From Scilla litardierei (Eukaryota > Streptophyta > Magnoliopsida > Asparagales > Asparagaceae): a DNA stretch of 64,000 nucleotides. Where the stretch lies: NCBI GenBank assembly GCA_030789695.1, contig CM061142.1:601843659-601907658 (forward strand). The letters are read 5' to 3'. A model generated the notes under the pieces. That model was not told the origin of the DNA, searched no databases, and worked only from the letters and a program-made list of their open reading frames with translations. Position numbers and translations under genes: made by a program. Shown piece by piece: positions 32,968-43,045 of the stretch (the stretch's first letter is position 1; each line of letters begins with the position of its first letter).

Positions 32968-33666
32968 TCATTCGTTCACAAACCTTAAGCGTTTCCGCTT
33001 ATTTCCTCCATGTGAGGAACTAGCGGCCACGTGCACTTCTGCACTTGGTTTTGCGGCTTGAATCCGCTCTTCCTCGAGTTCGAGGTGTTTCGAAACATCG
33101 CTTAAAGTTTTAATGCACTCATTATGAGTGAGGTGCATTTTCATGTTATCCCAGCTATCTGGGAGTGAACGAATGACCGCTTGGATCTGCTGTTCGTCAG
33201 ACAGCGTAACACCCGCATCCTTTAATTCAGATATAAGATTCGCCATGTGGCGGAGATGCTTTTTTATAGAATGATCTCGCCGCATCTTGTACGAATCAAA
33301 TTGAATATTCAAGGAGCGGAGTTTGGTAACCGAAGTTCCACCAAACTTTACTTCTAGCTCAGACCATATGTCTTTGGCTAGATCGAATTCCCGAAATAGA
33401 CGCATTATGTCATTGTCCATCGCGGACAGTAACGTAATACGTGCTATTTTGTTCTTTCAAGTCCAAGTGTCATAAGCTTCCCGGTCCCTCTTGTGTTGGG
33501 CCGTATTGCCCAACTCAGGTTCTACCATCATGTTTTGGAGTGTTTCGAGCACATCTTGCTCCTCCAAAACATATTGGATCTTTATTGACCAAAGTTTATA
33601 ATTGTCGCCGTTGAGCTTTTCACCTTTGTTAAGCTCTGCAACAATATTCTTAGAAGCGGTAGACAT
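32968..33666 (-). pseudogene. COP-1 gag, interrupted by two TGA codons
   Basis: Copia gag starting at the Met at 33666 (FNGDNYKLW-like motif seen as LNGDNYKLWSIKIQY). It continues as the UBN2-type gag domain (LSAMDNDIMRLFREFDLAKD, LPDSWDNMKMHLTHNE). TGA at 33454-33456 follows YDTWT. A second TGA at 32965-32967 follows RFVNE, just before the segment leading to the zinc knuckle in pol. Apart from these two codons the frame is continuous from gag to pol. Both stops could be simple single-base mutations in a recent copy. Confidence 0.9.
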
Positions 33667-34115
33667 TTTCGATTCAAAAAAACTGCAAAGAGAATGAAAA
33701 ACACGATCAAAATTCTATGCATAAAGTTTCGATTCTTTAAACACTTGATAAGTTCCTTGGATGCGTTGAAATGTTACTCTAGAATCGAGAAGTTCACTAC
33801 GTTCCCAACTACCATCTAGTAGTAACTTTCAAAGTATCCCTCTTACTTATCTCAAGTAAAAAGAAATCAGAAATAATACCCGTATGGTATTAGCAGCGGA
33901 AAATCACTTTGAAAAACTTATCTTTCAAAATAGAATAGGTGAGAATTAGCGCAAAGAATTTTAACGCAACAATTGCCAAGCCACGAGACCTGTTCTACAC
34001 ACCCATGGGTTAGATAACCATGGCCGGATCGTGGTAGGACTTGGAATTCTAAATTGCGCTATCCCGATTTAAGGACGGGACATAACCTATTTGAAAAACA
34101 TCTTTTTCAAAAATT
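33667..34115 (-). other. COP-1 leader, gag-proximal part
   Basis: No repeat, domain or hairpin stands out here. It separates gag from the hairpin repeats. Confidence 0.5.
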
Positions 34116-34340
34116 TGAAAGCACGTTGGCTAGTCTCCGTAGAGTAGAGCACAACGTCACAAGTACATTGGCTAATCTCCGTAGAGTAGAGCACAATGAC
34201 ATGGCTAATCTCGCATGAAGTAGAGCACTATGGCTAATCTTCAAGGAGTAGATCCCAATGAAAACTTCATTAAAACGTTAGTTCCGTATGAACTAGTCGG
34301 CACTGTGGTTAGCCCCGTATGGACTAATCGACACATTCGA
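34116..34340 (-). repeat. COP-1 leader: degenerate hairpin repeats
   Basis: Units share GGCTAATCTCCGTAGAGTAG-like sequence. The first is flanked by ACGTTG (34123-34128) and CAACGT (34152-34157). The second is flanked by CATTG (34166) and CAATG (34194), the third by CATGG (34200) and CTATG (34228). Flanks differ from unit to unit but pair within each unit. Further units contain CCGTATGGACTAATCG. Confidence 0.6.
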
Positions 34341-34469
34341 GTTTGACCAAGGCCATTTGTTACCCCGTATGGGTCATCTGGCAAGTTTGCAATCGACCCA
34401 GACCATTTGTCGGATTGGTCGACCAAAAACACAAAATTGGTCGACCAATTTTCGAATTCAACTTCTTCC

Positions 34470-35048
34470 CGGTCAGGGCCTCTGCCCTGACCCGGGCTTG
34501 GCCAAAGGCCGGCCAGGGCCTCTGCCCTGGCCGGCCAGGGGGCCTGGCCCCCTCGGCCAGGGCCGGCCAGGCCCTGGCCTCTGCCAGGGCCGACCGGCCA
34601 GGCCCTGGCCACTGCCAGGGCCTGCCGGCCAGGCCACTGGCCGGGGCCAGGGCTCCTGCCCTGGCCTCGGCCAGGCCCTGGCCTGAGGCCAGGGCGCCGG
34701 CCCTGGCCTCTGCCAGGGCCGGCAGGCCGCTGGCCGGGGCCAGGGCTCCTGCCCTGGCCTCGGCCAGGCCCTGGCCTGAGGCCAGGGCACCGGCCCTGGC
34801 AGTGGCCAGGGCGCCGGCCCTGGCCTCTGCCAGGGCCGGCAGGCCGGCCAAGGGCTGGCCCTGGCCACTGCCAGGGCCGGCCTGGCCGGCAAGGCTCTGC
34901 CAAGGCCGGCCACTGCCGGCCTGGCCCTTGGCCGGCCACTGCCGGCCTGGCCATGGCCGGCCATGGCTTGGCCATGGCCGGTCATGGCCAAGGCCATTCG
35001 GCGTTGGCCGGCCATGGCCCCTTTGGCCATGGCCGGCCACCCCCTTTA
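34470..35048. repeat. COP-1 leader: GGCCAGGGC low-complexity block
   Basis: About 580 bp built almost entirely from GGCCAGGGC, its complement GCCCTGGCC, and GGCCGGCC/CATGGCC variants. It is self-complementary and open in most frames, which produces long artefactual Ala/Pro/Gly/Arg frames. It occupies the transcribed leader between primer site and gag. Confidence 0.9.
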
Positions 35049-35340
35049 AACGGGGTTGCCGCACTCATTCCTCCCCCTTGATGGGGTGGTCGCCGGTGGT
35101 TATTGGCCGTAGCCAACCCCCTCCGCATGGGGAGAGGGGGTGCATGGCCTTCATAGCCCATTTGGCCATGGTGCACATGCACCAAATTTTCCTCTTACCC
35201 GATGGAAATAACTTCCATCATCTTCCTCGATGAAGCACCCGTTCGTCGATGAAGCACCCGTTCGTCGAGAATTTAGTTATTTCCTAATGGCCGTGTGCCA
35301 AAAATGAATAACTTACTACGTGAACGGTCGGTTCTTCCCG

Positions 35341-35464
35341 TCACGGAGAGTTCCTACCATATCCATAATGATAGGAGACCCTAACGTGAAAAGAACAACC
35401 GCTGTGTTCTCTCCGTCACGAAGCGTTCCTACTATATCCGTAATAGTAGGAGACCCATTCGTGA
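35341..35464 (-). repeat. COP-1 leader: two nested stem-loops beside the primer site
   Basis: Two related units. The second has outer arms TCACGAA (35416-35422) and TTCGTGA (35458-35464), and inner arms TCCTACTAT (35427-35435) and ATAGTAGGA (35443-35451) around ATCCGTA. The first (35341-35388) has TCACG/CGTGA and TCCTACCAT/ATGATAGGA around ATCCATA, with one mismatch. Confidence 0.6.
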
Positions 35465-35527
35465 AAAAGACAACGACTCGTTCGTAGTTTCGACGGGGCG
35501 GTGGTTTGACCGGGGCGAACCCATATG

Positions 35528-35539
35528 GCTCTGATACCA
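35528..35539 (-). promoter_or_regulatory. COP-1 primer-binding site (initiator Met tRNA)
   Basis: Minus strand TGGTATCAGAGC, complementary to the 3' end of plant initiator methionine tRNA, one base inside the 5' LTR. Confidence 0.93.
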
Positions 35540-35540
35540 A

Positions 35541-36145
35541 TGAAGGATCCTGCCAAAACAGAGTTAGGATCGATAATTAAAGTGGAGACTTACGCTAGCG
35601 TATGCGGAGCGGTAGTCTCGGAACTTTGCCTTCGGATTCGCCACGACGGATCGAGTCTTCTCACGAACGGAGTAAGGCTACTAATCCACAATCTAAATCT
35701 CTATTTTAGATTAAGAACTTGGATGGAGGGAGAGGAAATATTTCTGCAGAGCTTCGCTATGAAGAAGATGCATGCATGAATTTCATGCAAATGGTGTAAG
35801 GAAAATGGCTACCCTTGGGTCTTATTTATAGCCCCCAAGGTAGTTATTTTAGGGTAAGTTGTTCCTTTGGAACAACTTAATTAAGGTGTACCATGATGCA
35901 TGGCACATTATAAGCTTAAGTTGTACCATATGCATGGTACAACATAAGCTTAAGATATTCCCCCTTTATTAGCCATATGTCGCATGCATTTATGCATATA
36001 TAATGCGACTTTCCCACTCATACAGAGATCCTCTCCGCAAGGGAACAGATTCCCTTTGCACATGACTTCGTGTGCGCGACGTTCGAGGTCCGTATTCCCT
36101 CGTACATCCCCCACAAGGGTGTACAAACGTCTTCCATATCCAACA
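35541..36145 (-). repeat. COP-1 5' LTR
   Basis: 605 bp, the near-identical partner of 27944-28548. Minus-strand TATA box (CTATAAATAAG) at about 35821-35832. Confidence 0.95.
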
Positions 36146-36150
36146 CAAGG

Positions 36151-36489
36151 TACATTGGGCCTTTTGCCATCCTGGAGAGAGTTGGAGCGGTGGCTTACTA
36201 CTTGGCATTGTCGTCGTCACTGGAGGGTGTTCACGATGTATTTCACGTATCTCAGTTACGTCGATACGTCAGTGATCCGTCTCATGCTGTGGATTTCTCA
36301 GAGATCACGGTTCGACCGGATCTCACCTATGAGCAGCAACCAGTCGAGATTCTGGACAGACGACAGAAGCAGCTGAGGAATAAGACCGTCGGCTTGGTTA
36401 GAGTGCAGTGGCGTCATGGTTCCCATGGGGAGTCTACCTGGGAGCGTGAGGATGAGATGAGAGAGTGTTACCCTCATCTATTTCCTTGA
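36151..36489 (+). pseudogene. GYP-1 integrase C-terminus and chromodomain-like tail
   Basis: Resumes after COP-1 with [20 protein letters not shown], then [17 protein letters not shown]. The tail has LVRVQWRHG and STWEREDEM, which resemble the chromodomain of Del/Tekay chromoviruses. That domain can direct insertion to heterochromatin. It ends with PHLFP and a TGA at 36487-36489. This segment is open, but everything upstream is broken. Confidence 0.88.
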
Positions 36490-36516
36490 TCCGTGATTGT
36501 TAGGATTTCTGAGGGT

Positions 36517-36541
36517 GGAATTTTTTTTAAGGTGGGTAGGA
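36517..36541 (+). promoter_or_regulatory. GYP-1 polypurine tract
   Basis: AAGGTGGGTAGGA directly before the 3' LTR, matching LARD-2 and GYP-2 (AAGGTGGGGAGGA). The expected stem-loop upstream is eroded here. Confidence 0.75.
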
Positions 36542-39241
36542 TGTAACGACTGGTTTTTATCATTACTTTTATCAGTATTTCCTCTCGTATTTTTTTCCGT
36601 ATCCGTGGTAGGCGTATCCGTCCCCGTACACGTATCAACCTCTAATATTCTTTCACACTAACTATTAATATCATTATTTTAAACCACTTAATTAAATCTT
36701 AATTATTATTATTATTATTATTAATTTTTTTTAAAAAACATCTCTTCTTTAATTATTATAAACTTTCAAAAGTCCAAAATTAAAATTCAAATCATTTCAA
36801 AACTCTTAAATTAAAAATTTGAATCTTTTCAACATTTAAAAATTCGAATGGAATTTGCTATTTTGGACCCTTTAAAATCTATTGATTAGCCCATTTAAAT
36901 GATTGGTTTGCTATACTTTCCTTGTTTAAACCTACTAAATACAGCATCCATCAAATAAATTTCAAATCTCTTTTTCCTATTAAAACCCCTAGGCCGAACC
37001 GTACACAACGCATGCATCTAAGCATGTACCCACATATCATATAAAGAAGGGGATTTTTAAAAACATATATAATAAAGAAAGAAAACCTAAATGCCTGGTC
37101 TAGGCTCCCACATGAAGCTCTGACAACACCCTAATCTCGTATGAAACCCCACCTACTTTCTATATTATAAACCCTAAAGGCAAACCTAAGTCATTTTTCT
37201 CCCTAACCCTAAGCGTACACAGCCGCCGGCCTTCTTCACGCTCTTCTTCCTCAGTCCGCCACCGACCAACCCTAGGACCCTGCCTCAACCTTCCTCCGAC
37301 CTCTGCGCCACCGTGGGCCACCGACCCTCGCCAGAGTTCGCCCATGTTCGTCGGAAAAGGCGCTGGGTGCGTGAGTGGCGGCAGCAGCAGATCTCGCCGC
37401 CGTCGTGCACTGTTCTGGCACCGTAACCGTCGTGAGTCGCCCCCGTCGACCCCCTAGGACACCCTGCCGCCGACGGCAGCCCCCTCAGACCGTCCAAGCC
37501 TCGAAACAGTGAGTTCTCGCCGTTTCACATTCTAACGATGTCTCAACGCGTCGTTACGCATCTTGTCGCCCTCTATCGCTGTTGGATCGTTCCGGCAGCC
37601 CCTACCTCGCCTAGAGGTGTTCCTCGACATCATGATCAATCTCCACGACGCTAATCGTCGTAGTCTTCGTGTGCGTCAACCCCTTCGTCCCCGTTCGTGG
37701 TTACGACTTTACGTGAGCCGTAGATCTTCAACAGTCTACCTTGCTCGCTGATTTGGACTCTCCTCACTGATCTCGTCACTGTTCAAGGATTGGCGATCGT
37801 GGATCATATTTTAGATCTGAATCAGGAGCGATATCTATATTCCAACCCCTGACGTCGCTACCCGACGTCAGTGTAGCTCTTGCATCGTGCAAGGGTACAT
37901 TTCTGATGTCTTAGGACCCCCAACCAATGCATGTTAATCAAGATTAAAAACAATATTTAAATTGCTTAATAAATCACTAATGAAGATAATCTAATTTGAG
38001 ACTGTAGGTTGGTGAATCCGAGCACATAGGTAGATTAGACTGATTGAACGGTGTTTCCAGAACGGCTGATTGCAGGCAAGTGAAACTTGCCAACTTGTTT
38101 AGGCCATGTTTTAGGCCATCCCTCGTTTTTATCGTAAAAGAGACTAGGCGACGAAATGATAGTCGCCTAGACGCAACTTCAAGATCTAGCTTGACAACGA
38201 AGCTAGATCCGACACCCTGCCATGCCATTCAAACATTTTGCCCGTCACATTTACTTTCTATATCTGTACGCACTTTATTTGTACTCTTGCCATGCCATGC
38301 ATCCTAACATGTCATTCCATGCTTGAATGTTTGCGTTCGTAGCACACGCTACTTGTACTTCCTTCTTGAGGCTAGGCACCTGCGTTGCAGGCACAATCCT
38401 ATGCCAAGTGCACTTCCTGGCTCGTGAACCAGAAGCGGGCTACGTGTGTTGGTCGAAAGACAATGCCTGATTACACGTGGAGGGGTACGGTTAAGCGATC
38501 ACTTGAGCATAGGAGTTGGCCCGTACAGCCGCTCCAGCCAAAGGGCGTAAACTCTGTGCACGACGTGCTTAATTGTCTTGTAAACCCATGTGAATGTTTT
38601 AGTAGCTTTGCTACCATTGCCTTTTCATACTTGTTGCACTTTCTTACTTGTTGCATCCATGCCTTAAACTGCCATGTCATCACATATTTTAGAACTGCTA
38701 GGCTGTTTTCCCTTTCTTTTAGTTTCCTTGCACAAAGTCTCTTGTAGACTTTGCTGACATGCGCCCTCGTCTCTTTTGGGTGTCGCATGTTAGTTGCTGA
38801 GCCAGAGCCCGTTGCTGAGCACGAGGTGTTTGCTGACGCTGAGCCTGAGTCCACTGTTGACGTGGAGTTCGAGGACACAGGCGACCAGTCGTAGAGACTT
38901 CTTTCTGTGTTGCTTTCTGCTTAGTTCTTGTTAGGTTGTCGGTGCGTAGCGCCTTTCCCCTTTTCTGTATATTTATTTTTGTTGGCCATACTTGGGGCCT
39001 TTTTAGACTCTTTTATGCCTGGTGGCTTTTCTGCGATGTTTGAACATTATTTGTGGACATTTTGAGATTGGAATAACATTATTTATCACTCCTTCTTTTA
39101 TTATTATTTTTATTATGTTTCATAATTGCAAGGACCTTTACTTGGTTATACCAGACGCTTATTAGACTGTAGCCTCACATCTTCAAGTTTGAGCGGACTT
39201 TTTACGCCTTGCCTTCCGTATTTAGGAAGCGGGTCGTGACA
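36542..39241 (+). repeat. GYP-1 3' LTR
   Basis: 2700 bp, TGTAACGACTGG to CGGGTCGTGACA, uninterrupted. TATA box and telo-box at 37161-37212 mirror those of the 5' LTR. Confidence 0.93.
38075..38209 (+). ncRNA. Conserved three-hairpin region in GYP-1 3' LTR
   Basis: H0 38075-38091. H1 arms 38144-38152 and 38162-38170 (CTAGGCGAC with GTCGCCTAG, fully paired; the 5' LTR has one G-T pair here). H2 arms 38183-38192 and 38200-38209. Confidence 0.6.
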
Positions 39242-39246
39242 AAATT

Positions 39247-39284
39247 TGATGGACTCAAGCAAACGACTAAAGGAAGAACTCTAG
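39247..39284 (-). mobile_element. LARD-1 internal region, middle fragment
   Basis: Short piece between GYP-1 and CAC-1. It aligns with LARD-2 at about 19970-20015 (CGAACGATTAAAAGAGAGGG there, CAAACGACTAAAGGAAGAAC here). TAG at 39282-39284 is the CAC-1 target duplication. Confidence 0.7.
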
Positions 39285-39312
39285 CACTACTACAAAAAGG
39301 ACCTTTAATAGC
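39285..39312 (+). repeat. CAC-1 left terminal inverted repeat
   Basis: CACTACTACAAAAAGGACCT onward. Against the reverse complement of 46548-46575, 26 of 28 positions agree. Confidence 0.93.
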
Positions 39313-39632
39313 ACATCTTTAACAACGCTTGTCAATTATAAGCGCTGCTAATTAGAGACACATATAATAGACAGCGCTTCTTTTTGCAAGCGCTGTTAAA
39401 AGTCGGATAATAGACAACGCTTCTTTCTACAAGCGCTATTAAAGGCCAGATAATAGACAGCGCTTCTTTTTACAAGCGCTGTTTATTAGAGGCACAGATA
39501 ATAGACAGCGCTTCTTTCTACAAGCGCTGTTAAAAGTCGGATAATAGACAGCGCTTCTTTGTACAAACGCTGTTAAATATCAACTAAAAGACAGCGCTTC
39601 CACAAATGAAGCGCTGTTAAAACATCGTAAAA
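39305..39632. repeat. CAC-1 left subterminal repeats
   Basis: About ten copies of AGCGCT in GACAGCGCTTCTTT and AAGCGCTGTTAAA contexts, in both orientations. Expected transposase-binding zone. Confidence 0.88.
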
Positions 39633-42600
39633 AATTTCCGCCCATCGTCAATTTTCCCCCCCAAAGTTTTCGTCCCCCCACCCAAAGATTTTTTTCTCCC
39701 GCACCCCCATCTAAACCCTAGTGACTCTAGCCTCCTCCACCTCCTCCCCGTTCTCTCTTCCGCCCCCGGGCAAACTCGTCATCACCGAACCCACCTTCCC
39801 TTCCTCCCGAAGCCCGCCACTTCCCTTCATCTTCTTCCCCCGATCACACGCCTTGCACCGCCCACACCCCTACGAACAGCAACACCGCCCACATCTCCGA
39901 CTGCCTCTCGAACGACCCTCCTTCCTTCCTCTAGACACCGACAGTCTCGCCTCTCCTTGATCCCTCTCCAGCCACCCCACAAACCGCCGGAGACTCCCCC
40001 TAGATGCCACTCGCCACGCATCCAAGCCATCGTGCCCTCCTGCACCATCACACGCCGTCCTCCCATCGAACTCAACGCTCTGACCACCATCTCGCCAAGC
40101 CCCTCCTCCTACTTCCGACGATCTCCCCGCTACCCCGCCTCACCACTGCCTTGGCGTCGCTGCGGACTGAGCGGTCAGTAGCATCGCCGGCAGTCCCTCC
40201 TCGCTCACGATAACCCTTCGACCTCTGACGTCGGTGCCTTCCCACTCCCGCAGCGGCTCTCCTCCCAGGACGCCAACGGTGAAGAACCTCCATAGTTCCG
40301 ACCAAGCTTTGGTGAGCCTGATGCACTCCATCAAGCTTTGGTGACCTCCCAGATCCGACCAAGCTTCGGACTTTCGAGGGATTTATCTCTTCTCGATTTT
40401 TAAAATATTTAATTTTCCTGTTCTTGACTAGAATTTGACATGTAGAGATTTCTTCAAGTGAAATCCAAATGATCGACATCTCTCAGACTCTTACAAAGCA
40501 TCGAGACCATCAATCGGAAGGCTGAGGAGTTTAATTTGGACAATGAGGCATATCGACAGCCCTCTTGTCATCATCCTCGTTACAACATTCTTGAGGAACT
40601 CAGAGGTCCAAATTGTCAGTTAGCTCTAAGCTTCGACTCCGACCTCCGTGCTTTGACCGAGATCATCATCCGAGCCTCGATCGCTTCCAACCGAGCAAAC
40701 TGAACTATGGATCATCTTCGATTGGGCCGCCATCAGAGCTTCGAGGAAAGATAGACATGGTGTTGACAGATCTCTTCATCCCCATCTGGGCAGATATACA
40801 TGTCCTGAATTTATTCGACTGAGAATCGCAAAATGGATTCCATCATGACGTACTTTGTTCATTGCTTCAAATGAGAGATCGCCTGGGTTCTTTTCACCAC
40901 TCTCTGCCAGGTGTATCTTCTTGTGAAGTGACTATATTTGCATATGATGCTCATTATCGCTTACTTCTGTCCTATGCTCATTTAAATTTGTTGCAATCTC
41001 TCTTTCTCAAATTCACAATGACAACTAGTTCTAGTATACTTTTCTTATGTGGGAATAAATTCATCAGAAAAAAATTGCTTGATGTCACTTTCACACCATC
41101 AATTATTAGTGTCCACTTGACATAGAATCTACAAGAGTAACTGTACCACTGGGTATGTTATTTTGTTGCTATCTCTCTGCATAAAATTCTTAATGATAAT
41201 TCATGGTGGCATACATTCTTTGAAATAAATAAATGAGTTGTAAACAGTTCAAAAATAGAAAAGCTCCTTGGATTTTAGTGTGTTTGACACTTTTATTCAT
41301 CCTTGTTTTACTTGGAGTAGTTTCCTATCTTGAACTCAAAAAGTGAAAACAAATTTTTTTGGGAATATTTGAAGTTTGTGAGAGTAAAATTTGAGTAAAT
41401 AAATGGAAAATATAAATGAAATATTTAAAAGGCAAAGTCTGGTTGTTGGCTGCTCAACTTGTAACTTTTGAGCATATAAGCCCCCTTTAGAGGAAACTAT
41501 TTAGTTTAAATGTCTGTTCATTGATTTTTTTTTTAATTTAGTTCGTACTGGAAGGTCTTGGGGGAAAATGCAGTGTTACATATTTGTCCTAAATAAAAAT
41601 TGTTGGAGACATTTAGGGGTACATGCTGATATTTCTGTCTAAAAGAATATAGCAATAATTTGTTAGGTAGTGAAAGATATTATATAGAGATCATGGAATC
41701 CATGAGATAGAGTACCTAACTTTTGATCACCCTTCCATATTGACGGGATAAAATCAGCTGTTTTGTTAAAACAGTAGACAGCCACATCACAGTTGTCCTT
41801 TCCCATCTCCTGGTTGCCAGATGCTCAAGGAGATTGTTTCAGTTCTGTTTATTGATATGCTGGTTTTTTGAAACCTTGCCAAGAGATGTTGGTTGAGCTC
41901 TTTCTTAACAGTTGTCACTATGTTCTGTTATTCTTGAGCATATATTTAACACACACACGCACGCGCGCGCGTCCAAGGAAGTCATATATTTAAGCCTTGC
42001 TGAAGCAATTGACTTAAGAAAGGTAGCTGTGACAGTTTTATGAAAATAATGGAAGAATCTCAAATATTGCCAAGAGATGTTGGTTGAGGTCTTTCTTAAC
42101 AGTTGTCACTACGTTCTGTTATTCTTAAAGCATATTGTGGGCAAGAGCTTTTGGAATGCGGTAGTTGGGGTGTAGGTAACATTCATGCACACTGCATTAG
42201 ATATACATTATTCAACAATTCCCCTCATTCAGTGGTTTTGTTACATGTAATATAATTCACCAGAGTTCCTATAACGCCAGAACTTTTGAGGGTAAACCAT
42301 TATTCATCTATTAATTACATAAAAAAACTATTAGTCCTCTATCATATGTTTTCATTATACTTCAAATTTCACGTCCAAGCCTTCACCGCCTGATTAACCA
42401 TCACTAGATCATTTACAAATAAGTAACAGTATGTTACCACATCAAACTCGTTTAAATTACAAAAAGGTCTTGGAAAATAGTTGTGTATGTAAGAAAATCC
42501 TGGCAATAGCTATCTGTATATAAGCATATATATTTTTCTTTTCATAGTTTCATTCATCAAGTTCGATGTATCATCATTTATTTGCCTGTGAATTTTGTGA

Positions 42601-42655
42601 CATTTTTAATGTCCTAGCAGAGTTACTATAACATTTTTATGGTGTTCATTGCCAG
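39633..42655 (+). other. CAC-1 left interior, content unrecognised
   Basis: 39717-40330 is C-rich with a Pro/Ser-rich open frame (39721-39960) and resembles a GC-rich 5' exon, but I recognise no protein. 40440-41130 has patchy open frames (for example KAEEFNLDNEAYRQ near 40525) that could be a seventh captured gene; I could not place it. 41130-42655 is AT-rich intron-like DNA, with a (CA)n/(CG)n stretch near 41950 and two copies of GCCAAGAGATGTTGGTTGAG (41877 and 42068) that mark a diverged internal duplication. Confidence 0.4.
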
Positions 42656-42762
42656 GTTCTAAGAAACAAGCCAGATTTTCGTCGGAAGCCTTGGCCAAAC
42701 ATCAGTGAAAGCGCCAAAGATTTTGTTAAAAAGCTACTTGTTAAGGAACCTCGTGCAAGGTC
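42656..42762 (+). pseudogene. Captured CDPK exon fragment
   Basis: A kinase-domain exon of a calcium-dependent protein kinase, preceded by an acceptor-like TTCATTGCCAG. It reads VLRNKPDFRRKPWPNIS and then SAKDFVKKLLVKEPRAR, which lies in the C-terminal lobe and resembles the CPK16/18/28-type sequence as I remember it. Only about 36 codons are present. The ATP site, catalytic loop and EF hands are all missing, so no kinase is made. The reading runs into a stop soon after a fusion point near 42763. Family assignment is by motif recognition only. Confidence 0.75.
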
Positions 42763-42840
42763 GAACCTAGCTAATTTTTAAAAACATGTTTTTGATATTT
42801 GTACCGAAATTGTAGCATGTGTTGTGTTTTGGTGATACAG

Positions 42841-43045
42841 GATAGCTTCTTCGTGAGCTTTGCTTTGGGTTGGGTCATCACCAACGGTGCTGGCCTTGCA
42901 TCCTATCCAATTGACACGATCTGTAGAAGAATGATGATGACATCCGGAGAGGCCGTCAAGTACAAGAGCTCTCTGGAAGCATTCCAGCAGATTCTGAAGA
43001 ACGAGGGGGCCAAGTCTCTCTTCAAGCTGAGCGGGTGCCAACATT
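42841..43045 (+). pseudogene. Captured mitochondrial ADP/ATP carrier exon fragment
   Basis: Begins right after an acceptor (GGTGATACAG) with [20 protein letters not shown], then [19 protein letters not shown] and [10 protein letters not shown]. This is part of the third repeat of the inner-membrane ADP/ATP carrier. The family signature RRRMMM appears as CRRMMM, so its first Arg is lost. After SLFK a shift destroys the last helix (the GANIL-type sequence is readable in another frame). Upstream 42763-42840 looks like the source gene's intron. Confidence 0.85.

Larger units (their letters stand above)
27944..36145 (-). mobile_element. COP-1: Ty1/copia element, recent insertion
   Basis: An 8202-bp copia element on the minus strand inside GYP-1 integrase. 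TSD CAAGG is at 27939-27943 and 36146-36150. Both LTRs are 605 bp, and I see a single substitution between them (G at about 28180, A at about 35779). Order: 5' LTR, initiator-Met primer site, unusually long leader (1.9 kb), gag, pol, 1-kb 3' untranslated region, polypurine tract, 3' LTR. Two TGA codons are the only coding breaks I see. Domain order (integrase before reverse transcriptase) defines copia. It is Tnt1/Tork-like in general character, clade not resolved. Confidence 0.95.
3584..39241 (+). mobile_element. GYP-1: Ty3/gypsy Del/Tekay-like element with three nested insertions
   Basis: A complete but decayed LTR retrotransposon on the plus strand, spanning 35.7 kb because of insertions. 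TSD AAATT flanks it at 3579-3583 and 39242-39246. The 5' LTR is 3584-3650 plus 11087-13731 (2712 bp without the insert) and the 3' LTR is 36542-39241 (2700 bp). Both begin TGTAACGACTGG and end CGTGACA. The order between them is gag, protease, reverse transcriptase, RNase H, integrase and a chromodomain-like tail, which fits the Del/Tekay lineage. TAT-1, LARD-2 and COP-1 sit inside it, each with its own 5-bp TSD. The coding region carries many stops and frameshifts, so it is not autonomous now. Confidence 0.92.

Noticed and set aside
34241..35233. Several long overlapping open frames rich in Ala, Pro, Gly and Arg on both strands
   Set aside because: All come from the self-complementary GGCCAGGGC block, which is free of stops in most frames. 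No domain and no independent support.
35528..35539. Possible tRNA gene (initiator Met)
   Set aside because: Only the 12-base primer-binding complement is present, with no cloverleaf. The same applies to 53367-53378 and 53136-53147.
41940..41972. CA/CG dinucleotide run as a regulatory site
   Set aside because: A short simple repeat in intron-like DNA with nothing to tie it to a function.
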